Shown: piece after piece, positions 36,358 through 47,855 of the stretch
Numbering within the stretch: the stretch's first letter is position 1
Layout: each line of letters opens with the position of its first letter
Source of the DNA: Cotesia glomerata
Taxonomy: Eukaryota; Arthropoda; Insecta; Hymenoptera; Braconidae
Assembly (NCBI RefSeq): GCF_020080835.1
Contig: NC_058164.1
Location: 2,666,001 to 2,730,000 of the forward strand
Length of the DNA stretch: 64,000 nt
Direction: 5' to 3'
Position numbers and translations under genes: made by a program
The notes under the pieces: model-generated
What the model was told of the DNA's origin: nothing
Seen by the model: the letters and a program-made list of their open reading frames with translations, nothing else
Databases searched by the model: none

Positions 36358-37176
36358 CCCTCACGGTTTTTAAAATATCGTAAATTTTCGGTATTAATGC
36401 ATTTACCATAAATTTACCGTTATAATTCTGAAATAATACGGTATTTCTGTGGTCATTTTGGCCAGTTTTTTTACTATAGTTATACAGCATTTCTACCGTA
36501 CTTTTGCTGCAAAGTTCAGAAATAATACGATAAAATTACCATAAAACTCTAGACCTTTTACTGTAAAAAATCTATGTATTAACTATAATATTACTATAAT
36601 TTTCCAATAATAAAATCGTATTTCTACGGTAAAAAAACCAAATATATACTGTAATTTTGCCACATTTATACTGATATAATTAAAAATATAATGCTTTCTA
36701 CCGTAAGATGGATGGTTGTGTTTATTCTCGGTGAGTCTTATTAGGTGACTGAGTAAATAGCTACGGATAGTGTCTCTGATAGCTCAACTGGTAGAGCCTT
36801 CGGCGCGTAACTAAACGATCCGGTTTCGAATCCCGGTCTGGGCTTAAAAAAAAAATAATAATAATAATAGAGAAATTAATTTATCAACCTCTTAAAAATT
36901 ATTCATGATAATTTATAATATTATAAAAAAAAATTTTAAGCTATTGGAAATAGTAGTAAAGCAGCATATATTTGGTATTTTCCCGGTAATAGAAAGTAGG
37001 GATCTTCTTTTCCGGTTTTTTGCTGCAATAGTACCGCAGATATACAGTAAACATGCGGTACATTTACGGTTTAAATGCTGTTAATATACCGTAATTTTTC
37101 TATTGTATTGCTGTAAATATTCTAAATTGTATCGTATAAATACAAAATCTTTACGGCATTTTCAAACCCGTGAGGG
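36358..37176. mobile_element. Foldback/TIR element rich in TACCGTA motifs, carrying a SINE
   Basis: The ends CCCTCACGGTTTTTAAAAT and its imperfect inverse (attttcaaacccgtgaggg) are flanked by TA on both sides. The interior is dense in taccgtaaat-type motifs on both strands, a long imperfect foldback. A tRNA-like SINE sits near the middle (36742-36860). Confidence 0.75.
36742..36860 (+). repeat. tRNA-derived SINE or tRNA-like repeat, copy 2
   Basis: A-box-like TAGCTCAACTGGTAGAGC at about 36780, B box GGTTTCGAATCC at about 36822, then GGTCTGGGC and an A-rich tail with AAT repeats. The anticodon stem and acceptor stem do not pair well. It shares the upstream TTATTAGGTGACTGA with 12500-12608. 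Confidence 0.72.
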
Positions 37177-38267
37177 TATTTTGAAAACAAAAAAAATTTT
37201 ATTATTTTTAATCCTGTGATATTTTATTCAAGTTTTTTTGACTGTTATATTTAATAAAAGTTGCTAATTTATTTCAACAGTATACATTTAAAAATAGAAC
37301 GTTGAAAGTTCATTTCTATAAAGCATTTATTCAGAATATAAATTTAATGTATTCATGCATAATAATTTATAGACTTGTCAATTTATAAATTCGTTTATTT
37401 TATAAATTGAACAAACTGATTGCATTATATTCTATTGGTGAATAAATTTATATTCTATAAATGAAAGAGAATGTTTAATTTGTTCCAGATATTTTATATA
37501 ATTATTAATTTACATCGTCTACTCTGCCAGCAATTTAAAATTATTATTAAAAAAAAATTAATGTCAATTTTTACCGTAAATTTCACAAAAATTTACCGTG
37601 AAATCTTTTTTTTTTTTTATCTCTTAATCAACAGTAAGAATAATAAAAAATAAATTTATTTGAGAGTCAGAAAAAAATGTGGCGAAGATAAGACTCTCTA
37701 AAAGTTCGATGCGGTATTCGACCGTCTCCTTGAGCACTCCACTTTTTACTCGCAGATCCAGGGGATATAGAAAACTATAAGTGTGTGTATACAGATATAG
37801 TGGGTACAGATAGATGAGGGCAAGAGGGATAGAGGATAGGTTTTATCAACCCTCTTTCTTGACTTAGATTCTTTATCGCTGGCACAGCCTCGAGTTAAGA
37901 CAGACATGCACTAATTTTAAAAGTGCCAGGTGGAGCTTGCTGAGGGTGGTGATAGATTATAAACATTGCATTCTACATTGTGAATGTAAAACACTGAGTT
38001 GAATAAAAAGTAAGACTGATATTTTGCCGTGTTTTATGAAAGACCTGAACAACGGGTAATTTTTGTAAACAAAAAAGTGTCTTAGCGACAAGAGTGAAAA
38101 ATATAAAGAAAGGAAGAAAGAAAGAAAGAAAATAATGGACGTAGGTGTGAGAGAAACTCGGAAAAGTCAACTAAAACTGGAGTGGACATAGTAAGTTTGA
38201 CAGGAAATCGACTATCAAATAATAAACTTGTTCGGAAAAAAAAAACTTTTTTTTAGACTTTTTATTA
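37177..38267. other. AT-rich stretch, no gene seen
   Basis: A slightly GC-richer patch at 37690-37950 has no recognisable coding signature. No repeat family was recognised. Confidence 0.4.
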
Positions 38268-38539
38268 CACTGATAGAAGGATTTATTTGTATTAAAAAAA
38301 TATTTGTTAATAGTTAACAAATCATTTATTAGAGACCATTTTTTAGTATCAAACAAATATTTCTTAGTATTTAAAATGATTTGTTTGTATTTAATAAATC
38401 AGATATTCATTTATTAAATATTAATAAATCTTTTTAAATACTAAGAAATATTTGTTAAGGACTAAAAAGTGGTCTCTAATAAATGATTTGTTAAATATAA
38501 ACAAATATTTTTAACTATAAACAAATCATTCTATCAGTG
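38268..38539. mobile_element. TA-flanked MITE (272 bp), copy 1
   Basis: The ends CACTGATAGAAGGATTTATT and its inverse AATCATTCTATCAGTG are flanked by TA (38266-38267, 38540-38541). The whole element is a near-palindrome of AT-rich text with AAGAAATATTTGTT motifs. TA target and length suggest a Tc1/mariner-mobilised MITE. Confidence 0.88.
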
Positions 38540-38892
38540 TACTTATTTGTTTTTTATGAACATATGTTCATTGAATTTTATTCGTCTTAAATTTAAATGG
38601 ATTTTATTGATGAAGCTTTAATGATGCTCTGAAAATCGTAATTCTTACTAATGAGTCATTTCAACTTTCAATTAATATTATCGATATTTTGTAGATAAAT
38701 AAAATAACTAAGTTCAACGAACTTATGTTTTAAACATAGAAATTATGGTTGGAAATTTTTCATAGTCGTTTATGTTTTTAACGTAAAACAAATTTATATT
38801 CCCAGGTAAATATTTTCTGACATAACTAGGTGTGGCCTGATTTGGTCATACATGCTATATCAATCCATGTACGAGAACAAAAAAAAAAAAAA

Positions 38893-39580
38893 TTAGAAAA
38901 ACGGTCGACCCTGAAGGCCATCCCTGCAACTTCCCGCTAATTCCATACCTAGGCGCTTAAAATTGCACTTATGACGTTTTCGAGCTCTTTGAGCTCAAAA
39001 ATACAATTTATGTGTTATTTTGAGCTCTCCGAGCTCAAAGAGATAGCTTTGCTATGCTTTTGAGCTCTTCGAGCTCGAAAGTCTTATCAAAATTCGATGA
39101 AACACGATTTTTCTAATTGTCAAACTGCTGTAACTTTTTAATAAATCAACCGATTTTCACGTGATAGGCGGCGATCGATGTGGTTTTTTGAGTTCTATAA
39201 ATATTTTTGAACAGAAAATTGATCTGATAAAAAATTTCGGAGTTATTACAAAAAAACACTTTTTTCGATTTTTTTCGACAACGATATCTCACGAACGCAT
39301 CAACCGATTCTGACGTTCAATGTGGCGATCGATGCGGGATTTCAAGGTTAAGAGCTGATTAGTTTTTGAAGTTGATCGGTTCAGCCAATTCGGAGATATT
39401 TAAAAAAAAATAAAAAAAAAACAACTTTTTTTGTTACTTTTTTTTCACATTTTTTTCAATTTTTCGAAATCTACTGGTCCGAAACGGTTCCAACTTACAG
39501 AAAATCTAAGTTTGGCAAAGCCCTTTCGAATGACACCAACCGCGATGAAATCGGTCAAGCCGTTCAAAAGTTACGAGAGG

Positions 39581-39630
<50 letters not shown>

Positions 39631-39779
39631 GACGTACGGACATCATCGTGAAAATAGTCAGGAAAGCTTCCTAGGACCTCGAATCATCGAGATCCGATGA
39701 AAACTCGATTTTCGAAAAACGGGGTAAAACCAATAACTTCCCGATTTTTTTAAATTTTCAATTTTCTTAGCGGGAAGTT
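38893..39779 (+). mobile_element. Z element, copy 3
   Basis: Same layout as copies 1 and 2: start after an A run, three GAGCTC palindromes near 38980, 39022 and 39060, a (CA)n run at 39583-39626, and end TAGCGGGAAGTT. Confidence 0.82.
39583..39626. repeat. (CA)n microsatellite in Z copy 3
   Basis: About 21 CA units at the same internal place as the longer run in Z copy 2. Confidence 0.95.
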
Positions 39780-40096
39780 AATACTTTGTTGCAATTTTTA
39801 TATAAATTTGTATATCAATAACAATAACTATATCTTACTTAACAAAAATTGGTTTAATAGTTGATTAAATTTTAAAAATCAACATCATATAAGCTCTTTA
39901 GGAGAGTAAAAAAATTATTTTTATCTTATAACTTAATTCTCTAACAAGGAAACGATTTAACGATTATCCGCCCTCTGTCGGAGATTTTCAAAACTAAATT
40001 TTCTTTAAAAATTACATACGGGCCTATCAAGCCTGATTCTCAAATCAGGCCATATTTAAACGCAGGACATGTCAATAATTATTATATGTGGACATA

Positions 40097-40584
40097 CACT
40101 GATAGAAGGATTTATTTGTAACAAAAAATATTTTTTAATAATTAACAAATCATTTATTAGAGACCACTTTTTAGTATTAAACACATATTTCTTAGTATTT
40201 AAAATGATTTGTTTGTATTTAATAAATCTGATATTCATTTATTAAATACTAGCAGTCCGCCCCGGCTTTGCACGCGTATTTAATAAAAATTTCAACATTA
40301 ATTATGATGTAATATAGCCTATGTCACTCGGGGATAGTGTAGCTTCGCAACAGTGAAAGAATTTTTCAAATCGGTTCAGTAGTTTCGGAGCCTATTCGAT
40401 GCAAACAAACAAACAAACAAACAAACAAACAAACAAATCTTTCCTCTTTATAATATTAGTATAGATTAATAAATCTTTTTAAATACTAAGAAATATTTAT
40501 TAAGGACTAAAAAGTGGTCTCTAATAAATGATTTGTTAAATATTAACAAATGTTTTTAACTATAAACAAATCCTTCTATCAGTG
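40097..40584. mobile_element. TA-flanked MITE, copy 2, split by a Helitron
   Basis: Left end CACTGATAGAAGG after TA; right end ...CTATCAGTG. Removing the 217-bp insertion at 40249-40465 leaves a 271-bp element matching copy 1, with attaaata joined to ttaataaatc. Confidence 0.87.
40249..40465 (-). mobile_element. Short non-autonomous Helitron with proven insertion site
   Basis: On the minus strand it starts TCTATACTAATATTATAAAG and ends CGGGGCGGACTGCTAG. It splits the host MITE exactly between A (40248) and T (40466), with no duplication, as Helitrons do. A CAAA run (about 40406-40436) is internal. The intact host sequence is at about 38405-38425. Confidence 0.88.
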
Positions 40585-41640
40585 AATCGGAAAATTTTTT
40601 CACGAGCAAAGAGAAATTTAATCAAATAAAAATCACTTAAATAGCAGTATATTATAAACTTTTCAAACAACAAAAAATTTTCAATACTGTTCCATGAGAA
40701 AAAAAAAGTAAAGAAAAAAAATACGCGCTTTTAATTACTCGGGTTTTGGATTTAAATTGTTAGGGAATCGACAATTGTGAAAGATTTCAGTACGTTTATG
40801 TTCTCCGAGTTGAACGACTGGAAAAAGGACCGCTTAGAGTTTTATTACAAAGTACTTTTCTAAAGCGATAAATTTTTCTCCGTTCGGTGAAAATGATGCT
40901 TTTACGATAGCAAGATTATTTTTGTGCGAGTTTGAGATAAAACCTTTTAAAATAATTTTTTACTTGACAAATCCATTATTATAATAGTTCTATCTTCAAC
41001 ATTTGAACAATATTAATCCGCTTTTTAATTATCACTTTAGTTGATGTCATATTTGTTGAGGATGTATACAATCATCGATTAATTTAACAAAAGTACCTAT
41101 GATAATGTAGTGCTATAATAATGTTATGTTCTGTTTCCTTTTCCGCATCTTAGTGTCGTCCTCAATGATGTATAATAACCGACAGTACAATACCTCATTA
41201 AGCTTGACATCGAGCATTTTCTTAAAAATACATTTGTAAGAAATGAGTTCGGTGTATGGCATGAATACAAATAAAAAATAATAAAAAATGTATTAAAATG
41301 TGAGGGAACATTTTGAGATTGGAAAACTTGTCGCACTTTATAGATCAAACAATTTTTATTTACTTCAAGCTTTGTTATTTTTTTTTCTTTTTTTATTTAC
41401 TTTTTTGGTTTTGATCACAGACAAAAAAATTCCTTGAAAGGTTCACTTTTGAAAAAATGTTTTGTTGTAATATTCAATTATATTTGAAGTTACAAAATTT
41501 TCTAAAATTTTTAGAAGTTCTTTTATAAAATTATATCAAATTTAATAGTTTAATGACTTTCTTAATTGTTACATTAATAATAATTATTAATAAAAATTAT
41601 ATTAATAGGAAATTTGAATATAAGAAATTAAAAAACAACA
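40585..41640. other. AT-rich stretch, no gene seen
   Basis: No coding run or repeat recognised. Confidence 0.4.
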
Positions 41641-42563
41641 TCAGTGGATGTTATTTGCTGTCCCAGGCATTTTTTTATCAGAAAAATTGTTATTTTGTTA
41701 CTAAAAAAAATTTATTACGAAAGTAAAAAAACATTTCTATTTGGAGCATTGAAAACTAGAATCAAATCAATTTTGGTTTTTTTGCTATAAATTCATAAAC
41801 CACCGAAATGTCAGTAGTCCCCTGGGTTGTCCCATTCCCAAAATTAAAACTTTAAGATTAAATTTTAAGTTATTCGTCAATAATATATAATTTGGTCCAT
41901 AATGTTTATAAACTTAATTAGTTAACTAACAATCTTCTTCAATAAAAAGTACCGGAAATTAATTTGTTTCATTAAATTCATTAAACCAAAGTTTGTCCCA
42001 GGCATTTTAAGATCAGTCCCCTGCCAGAAGTTCAAAGCCAAAAAAAAATCCAGCGTGTTATTTTACCTTTTGTAAGGCTTATGAGGATCTAACTAGCCTT
42101 GAGTTAATAACCATAGGGCTGTTAGCACTTTATGGCCATTTCGTTTAGTGTCAAAGCACCATTTGTGCTGGAAATATGTGTCTGGGCCACTTCAAAACTC
42201 AGTCCCCTGGCAGCTATTTTTATTTATAATTTATTTATAAAATTGGATCCATAAGTCTTAATATTATTCTAATTAATGTAAACATTCATTGAGAACTTAA
42301 AAAGTTGAATGCATTGAAATAGTTTGCTTGATTTTTCTCAATTTGATAAAAAAAATCAGTCCCCTGGCAATCAGTCCCCTGTCATGTTATATAGCAAAAG
42401 ATACACAAATATCGAAAAGGTAAAAATTAATTCGGCTGTTTATTTATTATAATTAAGCTGATAGTTTTGTAGCTCTTGTTAATTTTTTTTCTAATAAAAT
42501 CAAAACTAATTTGGTCGGACAATTTTGTACAGATTTAAGACGTCCTTACAGAGAATCACCCAT
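41640..42563 (-). mobile_element. W element, copy A (uninterrupted)
   Basis: Right end is the inverse of GGGTGATTCTCTGTAAGGAC; the left end is partly degraded. The body carries the motif CAGTCCCCTGG or near variants at about 41815, 42013, 42203, 42357 and 42370. It is inverted relative to 45055-46252. At 42094-42095 it has an unoccupied TA where the other copy holds a MITE. Confidence 0.8.
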
Positions 42564-45054
42564 ATAATACTTATGATACCTATAATACTAAATATATTAG
42601 TAATTTGATAAATTAAAAATTATTAATCTCAAAATTTTCTCATCACAGAGAATAAAATTCTTCCAACAGACAAATAAGTCTTTCCCCAAAAAGTACTGCA
42701 GTGATTGCGTAGTACACTGGTTTCTTTACTCAGTAAATAAACCGTCAGTAATCCATAGACAAATGCGCTATTTATTTGCTTTAGTGCTCTGTTCACTCTA
42801 TATTTGAACAATACGAGTTACCTCATTACGTCAAACACAGAGATAATTTTCAATTGTTTATTTTTTGTTTTAAAAAATACTTCAGTCAAACATTTACTTA
42901 CGACATGTAACCCTAGTATCATTTACAGAAAACTTTGTATAATTTTATAATAAGTAATTAATATGATAGTTTCTGTTATTAAATCAGATCAGTTGAGTGG
43001 AAAATTAACTAATTAGAGCAAAATAACGAAAAAATGAATTTATTTACATAGCTTGAGATTAACACAATTGTATAACATTATAATATAATTATTATTCTCT
43101 GGACCAATAGGCTCACTCGAAAAAAACACTTTGCTGACGGTCTCAAATCTCTTGGCGCGTTTTTCAGTTTTCCGCATACTTTTAAGCCGCTTAAAACTTT
43201 GAGCCGTGCGATGGGCGATACCCCGTGTTGAGTTTTTAAAGTATCCAGTTAAAAAGAATATAGAGTAAAATAATAAAGAAAAAAGTATGAAAGTGAACAA
43301 TGAAAAGTGGAAACAATGCTGTACGTTACCAACTTTCCAGAACCCGTAGTTTATTATAAAAGGGTTTCAATCCTTTTTATAATTAACCAGTTTTTTCATT
43401 TTTAATTAATTACCAAAATAAATCTTTTTTGTATCATCAACTATTTAATCAATTAACATTTTATTTTTTAATTTTCGAATCTTATTAATTTATAAAAAAT
43501 AAATTTTTCTGATTAAAAGTTTCAAAAAATTTTTTAAAGTAACTTAATGATAAAAAGCACCTTAATAAATTAATTGGACCGTTGAGTACGAAAAAATCAA
43601 TGAATATACAGTTTTAGAGATTAATTTTATTGTGAGCTCTAGCAAGCAGCGGTTTTTATGAAGACAACTACAACAAAATAAAATGAAACATTTGCCTCAC
43701 ATGCAGTCTATTTTATTTTCAATTCAACTTTGATTACTCGGTGTGCGAAGTTATTTTAATCAAACTCCAGCTTCAGAGTTCGGTATTGGGATTGACGGAC
43801 TGAAGGAGTGGAAAATAAACTTTTGAGCGAAGTAAACAGAATTTATTCTTAGTTTTTTTTGGCTGAAATGGAAACTGGAATAATAGAATTTTTAAATAAA
43901 TTTAGTATATAAAAATTTAAATTTTGCGGTACCATCGCTTTATTAAATATTAATTAAAGGAAAATAAAGTAAAATATAAAGTAAGTTACCTCCATGTAAA
44001 TAATTCATATAAATAGTATATTATAACCCTAGGCCAGAAAGTTGGATTTCCTGGCGTACGGGATATGATGGCCGAGGCGTAGCCTCGTATAGTATTTTTC
44101 TTGCTCTCCACCCGAAAGTACGCAACTTCGTGGAAGGGGTTTTGCCGGGCGCGAGGGGGGGCGCCGCCCGACTTTTGCAAAGCCGAGGCTTTGCTGGTCG
44201 GGGTGGACATAAAAAAAAAAGTAAAAATTAATAAATTAAAAAAACAAAATAAGTTATTTTAAAGTTTACTAACAACTGTTCTAATTAAGAGTGATAAAAT
44301 GCACAGAACTTGTCACAAATATTTAAACTCGATCTAATAACAGAATTTTTTTTTTTGAGTTGATTAAAAATTAATTTTTAATTAGTAATCGACGGCTAAG
44401 AAAGATTGAAATTAAATTATTAGAAGCTTGTAGAGTACATGTACCTATTATTTTATAAACATTGCTTGACTAGCTGTCAAAATATAAAAGAAAGCAAATA
44501 AAGTCCACAAATTGTAGTGTTATATAGTAAAGTCCATAAAGTGTAGTGTTATTATTAAATAGTTCATTAATAATAATCTAGTTATAAATTATTTTTTATT
44601 TCTTTGACATTTTCTGGTTAGTTTATGCGCTGACATGTTACATACAGACGAAGTTGTGACTGTTAGAGTTGAAACTCGCTCCACGAAAATATGAAAAAAA
44701 GCGAGGTTCTGTGCTGCCCGGCCAGAAAATATGCATAGCGCGCATGCGCCAAAACAAGCCACAAATGTTGCTCTTTCTGGAGTAAAATGCGTCCAGAAAG
44801 AGCGTACTTTCGGGTAGGAGAGCAAAAAAAAATATTTTAAAAATAAGTGAACAATATATAAAATATGCAAGAAAATATTTTTTCAATAGCTATATAACTT
44901 CGGACTCATTTTCGTATATTTTTTTATATATATCAACTACAATTAAAATAAATAAAAAACAAATCTATAAAAGTATGGAAAAAATTTATTTTAAATTATA
45001 TACAATACATATTCATTGAAATATATTGAACATATTATTTAGTTTAAAATCAAT
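42564..45054. other. Spacer between inverted W copies
   Basis: Mostly AT-rich with no gene. A GC-rich patch at 44030-44210 (with hairpins such as cgaggcgtagcctcg) has an inverted partner: 44101-44123 against 44802-44825. An adjacent hairpin ctttctgga...tccagaaag lies at 44773-44800. This may be a separate TIR element of about 725 bp, but its ends are not defined. Confidence 0.45.
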
Positions 45055-46252
45055 TTTTGTAAGGACGTCTTGAATCTGTACAAAATTGTCTGACCTAATT
45101 ATTTTTGATTTTATTAGAAAAAAAATTAACAAGGGCTACAAAACTATCAGCTTAATCATAATAAATAAACAGCTGATTTAATTTTTGCTTTTTCGATATT
45201 TGTGTATCTTTTGCCATATAACATGACAGGGAACTGTTTGCCAGGGGACTGTTTTTTTTTATCAAATTGAGAAAAATCAAGCAAACTATTTCAATGCATT
45301 CAAATTTTCAAGTTCTCAATGAATGTTTATATTAATTAGAATAATATTAAGACTTATGGATCCAATTTTATAAATAAATTATAAATAAAAATAGTTGCCA
45401 AGGGACTGAGTTTTCAAGTCGCCCAGACACATATTTCCAGCACAAACAGTGCTTTGACACTAAATAAAATGATGATAAAGCGCTAACAGCCCTATGGTTA
45501 TTAACTTAAGGCTACACTGATAGAAGGATTTGTTTATAGTTAAAAATATTTGTTAATATTTAACAAATCATTTATTAGAGACCACTTTTTAGTCCTTAAC
45601 AAATATTTCTTAGTATTTAAAAAGATTTATTAATATTTAATAAATGAATATCTGATTTATTAAATACAAACAAATCATTTTAAATACTAAGAAATATTTG
45701 TTTGATACTAAAAAATGGTCTCTAATAAATGATTTGTTAACCATTAACAAATATTTTTTTAATACAAATAAATCCTTCTATCAGTGTAGTTAGATCCTTA
45801 TAAACCTTACAAAAGGTAAAATAACACGCTGGATTTTTTTTTTTGGCTTTGAACTTCTGGCAGGGGACTGTTCTTAAAATACCTGGGACAGACTTTGGTT
45901 TAATGAATTTAATGAAACAAATTAACTTTCGGTACATTTATTGAAGAAGATTGTTAGTTAACTAATTAAGTTTATAAACATTATGGACAAAATGATATAT
46001 TATGGACGAATAACTTAAAATTTCATTTTAAAGTTTTAATTTTGGGAATGAGACAGCCCAGGGGACTGTTATTTCGATGGTTTACGAATTTATAACAAAA
46101 AAACTAAAATTTATTTCATTTTAATTTTCAATGCTCCAAATAGAAATGTTTTTTTACTTTCGTAATAAATTTTTTTTAGTAACAAAATAACAATTTTTCT
46201 GATAAAAAAATGCCTGGGACAGCAAAAAACATCCTTACAGAGAATCACCCAC
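45055..46252 (+). mobile_element. W element, copy B, interrupted by a MITE
   Basis: Inverse of copy A, with ccaggggactg motifs at about 45238, 45410, 45861 and 46062, and the right terminus the inverse of GGGTGATTCTCTGTAAGGAT. It is split at 45515-45786 by MITE copy 3. Confidence 0.82.
45515..45786. mobile_element. TA-flanked MITE (272 bp), copy 3, in W copy B
   Basis: CACTGATAGAAGG...CTATCAGTG is flanked by TA duplications (45513-45514, 45787-45788). The empty site aaggcTAgttagatcc can be read, inverted, in W copy A at about 42085-42100. This proves both the boundaries and the TA duplication. Confidence 0.93.
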
Positions 46253-46656
46253 ATATTTTTTATATAAATTTTTCTCATGGAGGTAAATTTTGATTTATTA
46301 AATTAACTGCTTACAATTAACTCATGTCGTTTTATTGATAGTTATAATTAGAATAAGTTGTTAATTTATCAATAATTAAAGACTTATACTGATCAAATAA
46401 TTAAACTTATTTAATAATTTATTGATCGTTAAATTGAACGGAAATGATTGGTTTTATTTTTATAAAGTGAGCACGTAAAAAAGTATTTTTAAATAAACTA
46501 CCAAAAGCACTTTCAGCGAGTTAATTATAGTCTGAGTAAGAAAGAAAAAGACTGAATAATAGTTCTGAAAAAAAAAAGTGAAACAATTAAAGTAATTAGT
46601 CAAATGGGTTCTGAATGAATAGGTTGATTAATTGCAGACGTTTTGTATTGTTACAG
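46253..46656. other. Upstream of the signal-peptide exon
   Basis: AT-rich, presumably intron between a non-coding first exon and 46657; no further element recognised. Confidence 0.35.
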
Positions 46657-46749
46657 GAGGAAGCTGAATCGACGTAACGTTCCACGGCAGAATGGCCAGT
46701 TGGCCGTTGAGAGCTGTGCTCCTGTCCAGCGCTCTTATCCTCGTTCGCG
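46657..46749 (+). CDS. First coding exon of a secreted or membrane protein (signal peptide), gene incomplete
   Basis: A TTACAG acceptor precedes 46657, and the ATG at 46692 opens 19 codons (MASWPLRAVLLSSALILVR) plus one base before a GTAAGT donor at 46750. The coding part has a basic residue, then a long Leu/Val/Ala core and a small residue, a textbook signal peptide. It is much richer in GC than its surroundings, as expected of a conserved exon. The upstream 35 bases would be 5' UTR, implying a non-coding exon further left. No following exon in phase 1 could be identified with confidence inside the window, so the next intron may exceed 17 kb. The product cannot be named from a signal peptide alone. 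Confidence 0.6.
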
Positions 46750-47225
46750 GTAAGTCAAGAATTTAAAGCTCAAATCGGATATCGGTTCTTACAATTTCGC
46801 CGAGTGCTCTCTCGGAAACTTTTTATCACTGATCCGTATCTATGGAAACGTTGGCGGACACTATAGCTACTTGAGAACTAACTTGAGAATATGTTTCACT
46901 ACCTACGAATTTCCGGTTTACGAGGATCATGTTCTTTCAACTGCTCTGTGTGCTTGACAATTTTATTGCTCGTATATTTTTTCATTTTTTTTATTTTCAA
47001 TTTTTTGGCTGAAAAAAGTGTTAAGAATCTCCGACGGAGGGCGCGAGATCGCTAAATTATCTCTTTACAAGATATTTAAGTCTGAAGTATTGAGTTCTAA
47101 AATAAAAATGATTTTTTCACTTAAAACTACATAATTATATCATTAAAAATTTGATTAATAGTAGATATATTTACTCGGAAAAAAATAAACTGTAAAATTC
47201 ACTCGGATTCTGGTTAATTTTTATA

Positions 47226-47793
47226 GGGGACGGACGGGCAAGACGGAGAGGGCGGGTAAAATGAATAATCGTTTTAAATCGCTGGTCGGTCGATAGAAAC
47301 ATTTTAGACAGCAATCTATCAATCTATTATGTAACTACACTTACCGTTATCGATAAAGCATTGGTTTTGCATACTTGTGGGAATTTTTTTTTATAAATAT
47401 TGAAATTTAGGAAAAAAAATAAAATTTTAAATCGTAAGTATACAATACTTAGTTTAATGTTGTTAAAGACGATGCAGATTTGATTTTTTTTCTTCATATT
47501 CAGGACGCGGTTGATATTTTTGCGACGATTGTTTTGATTGAAATGTATTTTCCAATCAGTATTCGTTTTACGCGACCTGAGTATTCATTTTGCCCGCCCT
47601 GGTAGGGCAAAACGGATAATGTTGACTTTTTAATTTCGAAGAAGAATTTCTTTGTTATTATTTTTATTTTACTTTAATTATAAACTTCAATTACCCAAAA
47701 AATTATTAGCCAAAGTTAAGAATGGATATGATTGTAATATATATTTGTTATTTCATTTTCAAATTAACATATCCGTTTTGCCCGTCCTTCCCC
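47226..47793. mobile_element. TIR element with GGGGACGGACGGGCAA ends
   Basis: Left GGGGACGGACGGGCAAGACG and right inverse of GGGGAAGGACGGGCAAAACG, flanked by TA on both sides. An internal copy of the motif occurs around 47598. No coding capacity seen. It lies in the presumed long intron after 46749. Confidence 0.78.
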
Positions 47794-47855
47794 TAGTTTC
47801 AAACAGTACAGCGGATATCGCGGTGGCACAAATGTAAATATTACAAAATTTAATA

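Noticed and set aside
36773..36843. Functional tRNA gene
   Set aside because: A and B boxes are present, but the acceptor stem does not pair, the anticodon stem is mismatched, and the unit shares flanks with another copy, so it is SINE-like.
34809..39700. Open frames with His-Thr repeats (34809-35000 and 39431-39700)
   Set aside because: Translations of (CA)n runs inside Z elements.
40249..40465. 3' end of a non-LTR retrotransposon (because of the ATAATATTAGTATAGA text)
   Set aside because: TC/CTAG ends and exact A/T insertion without duplication fit a Helitron.
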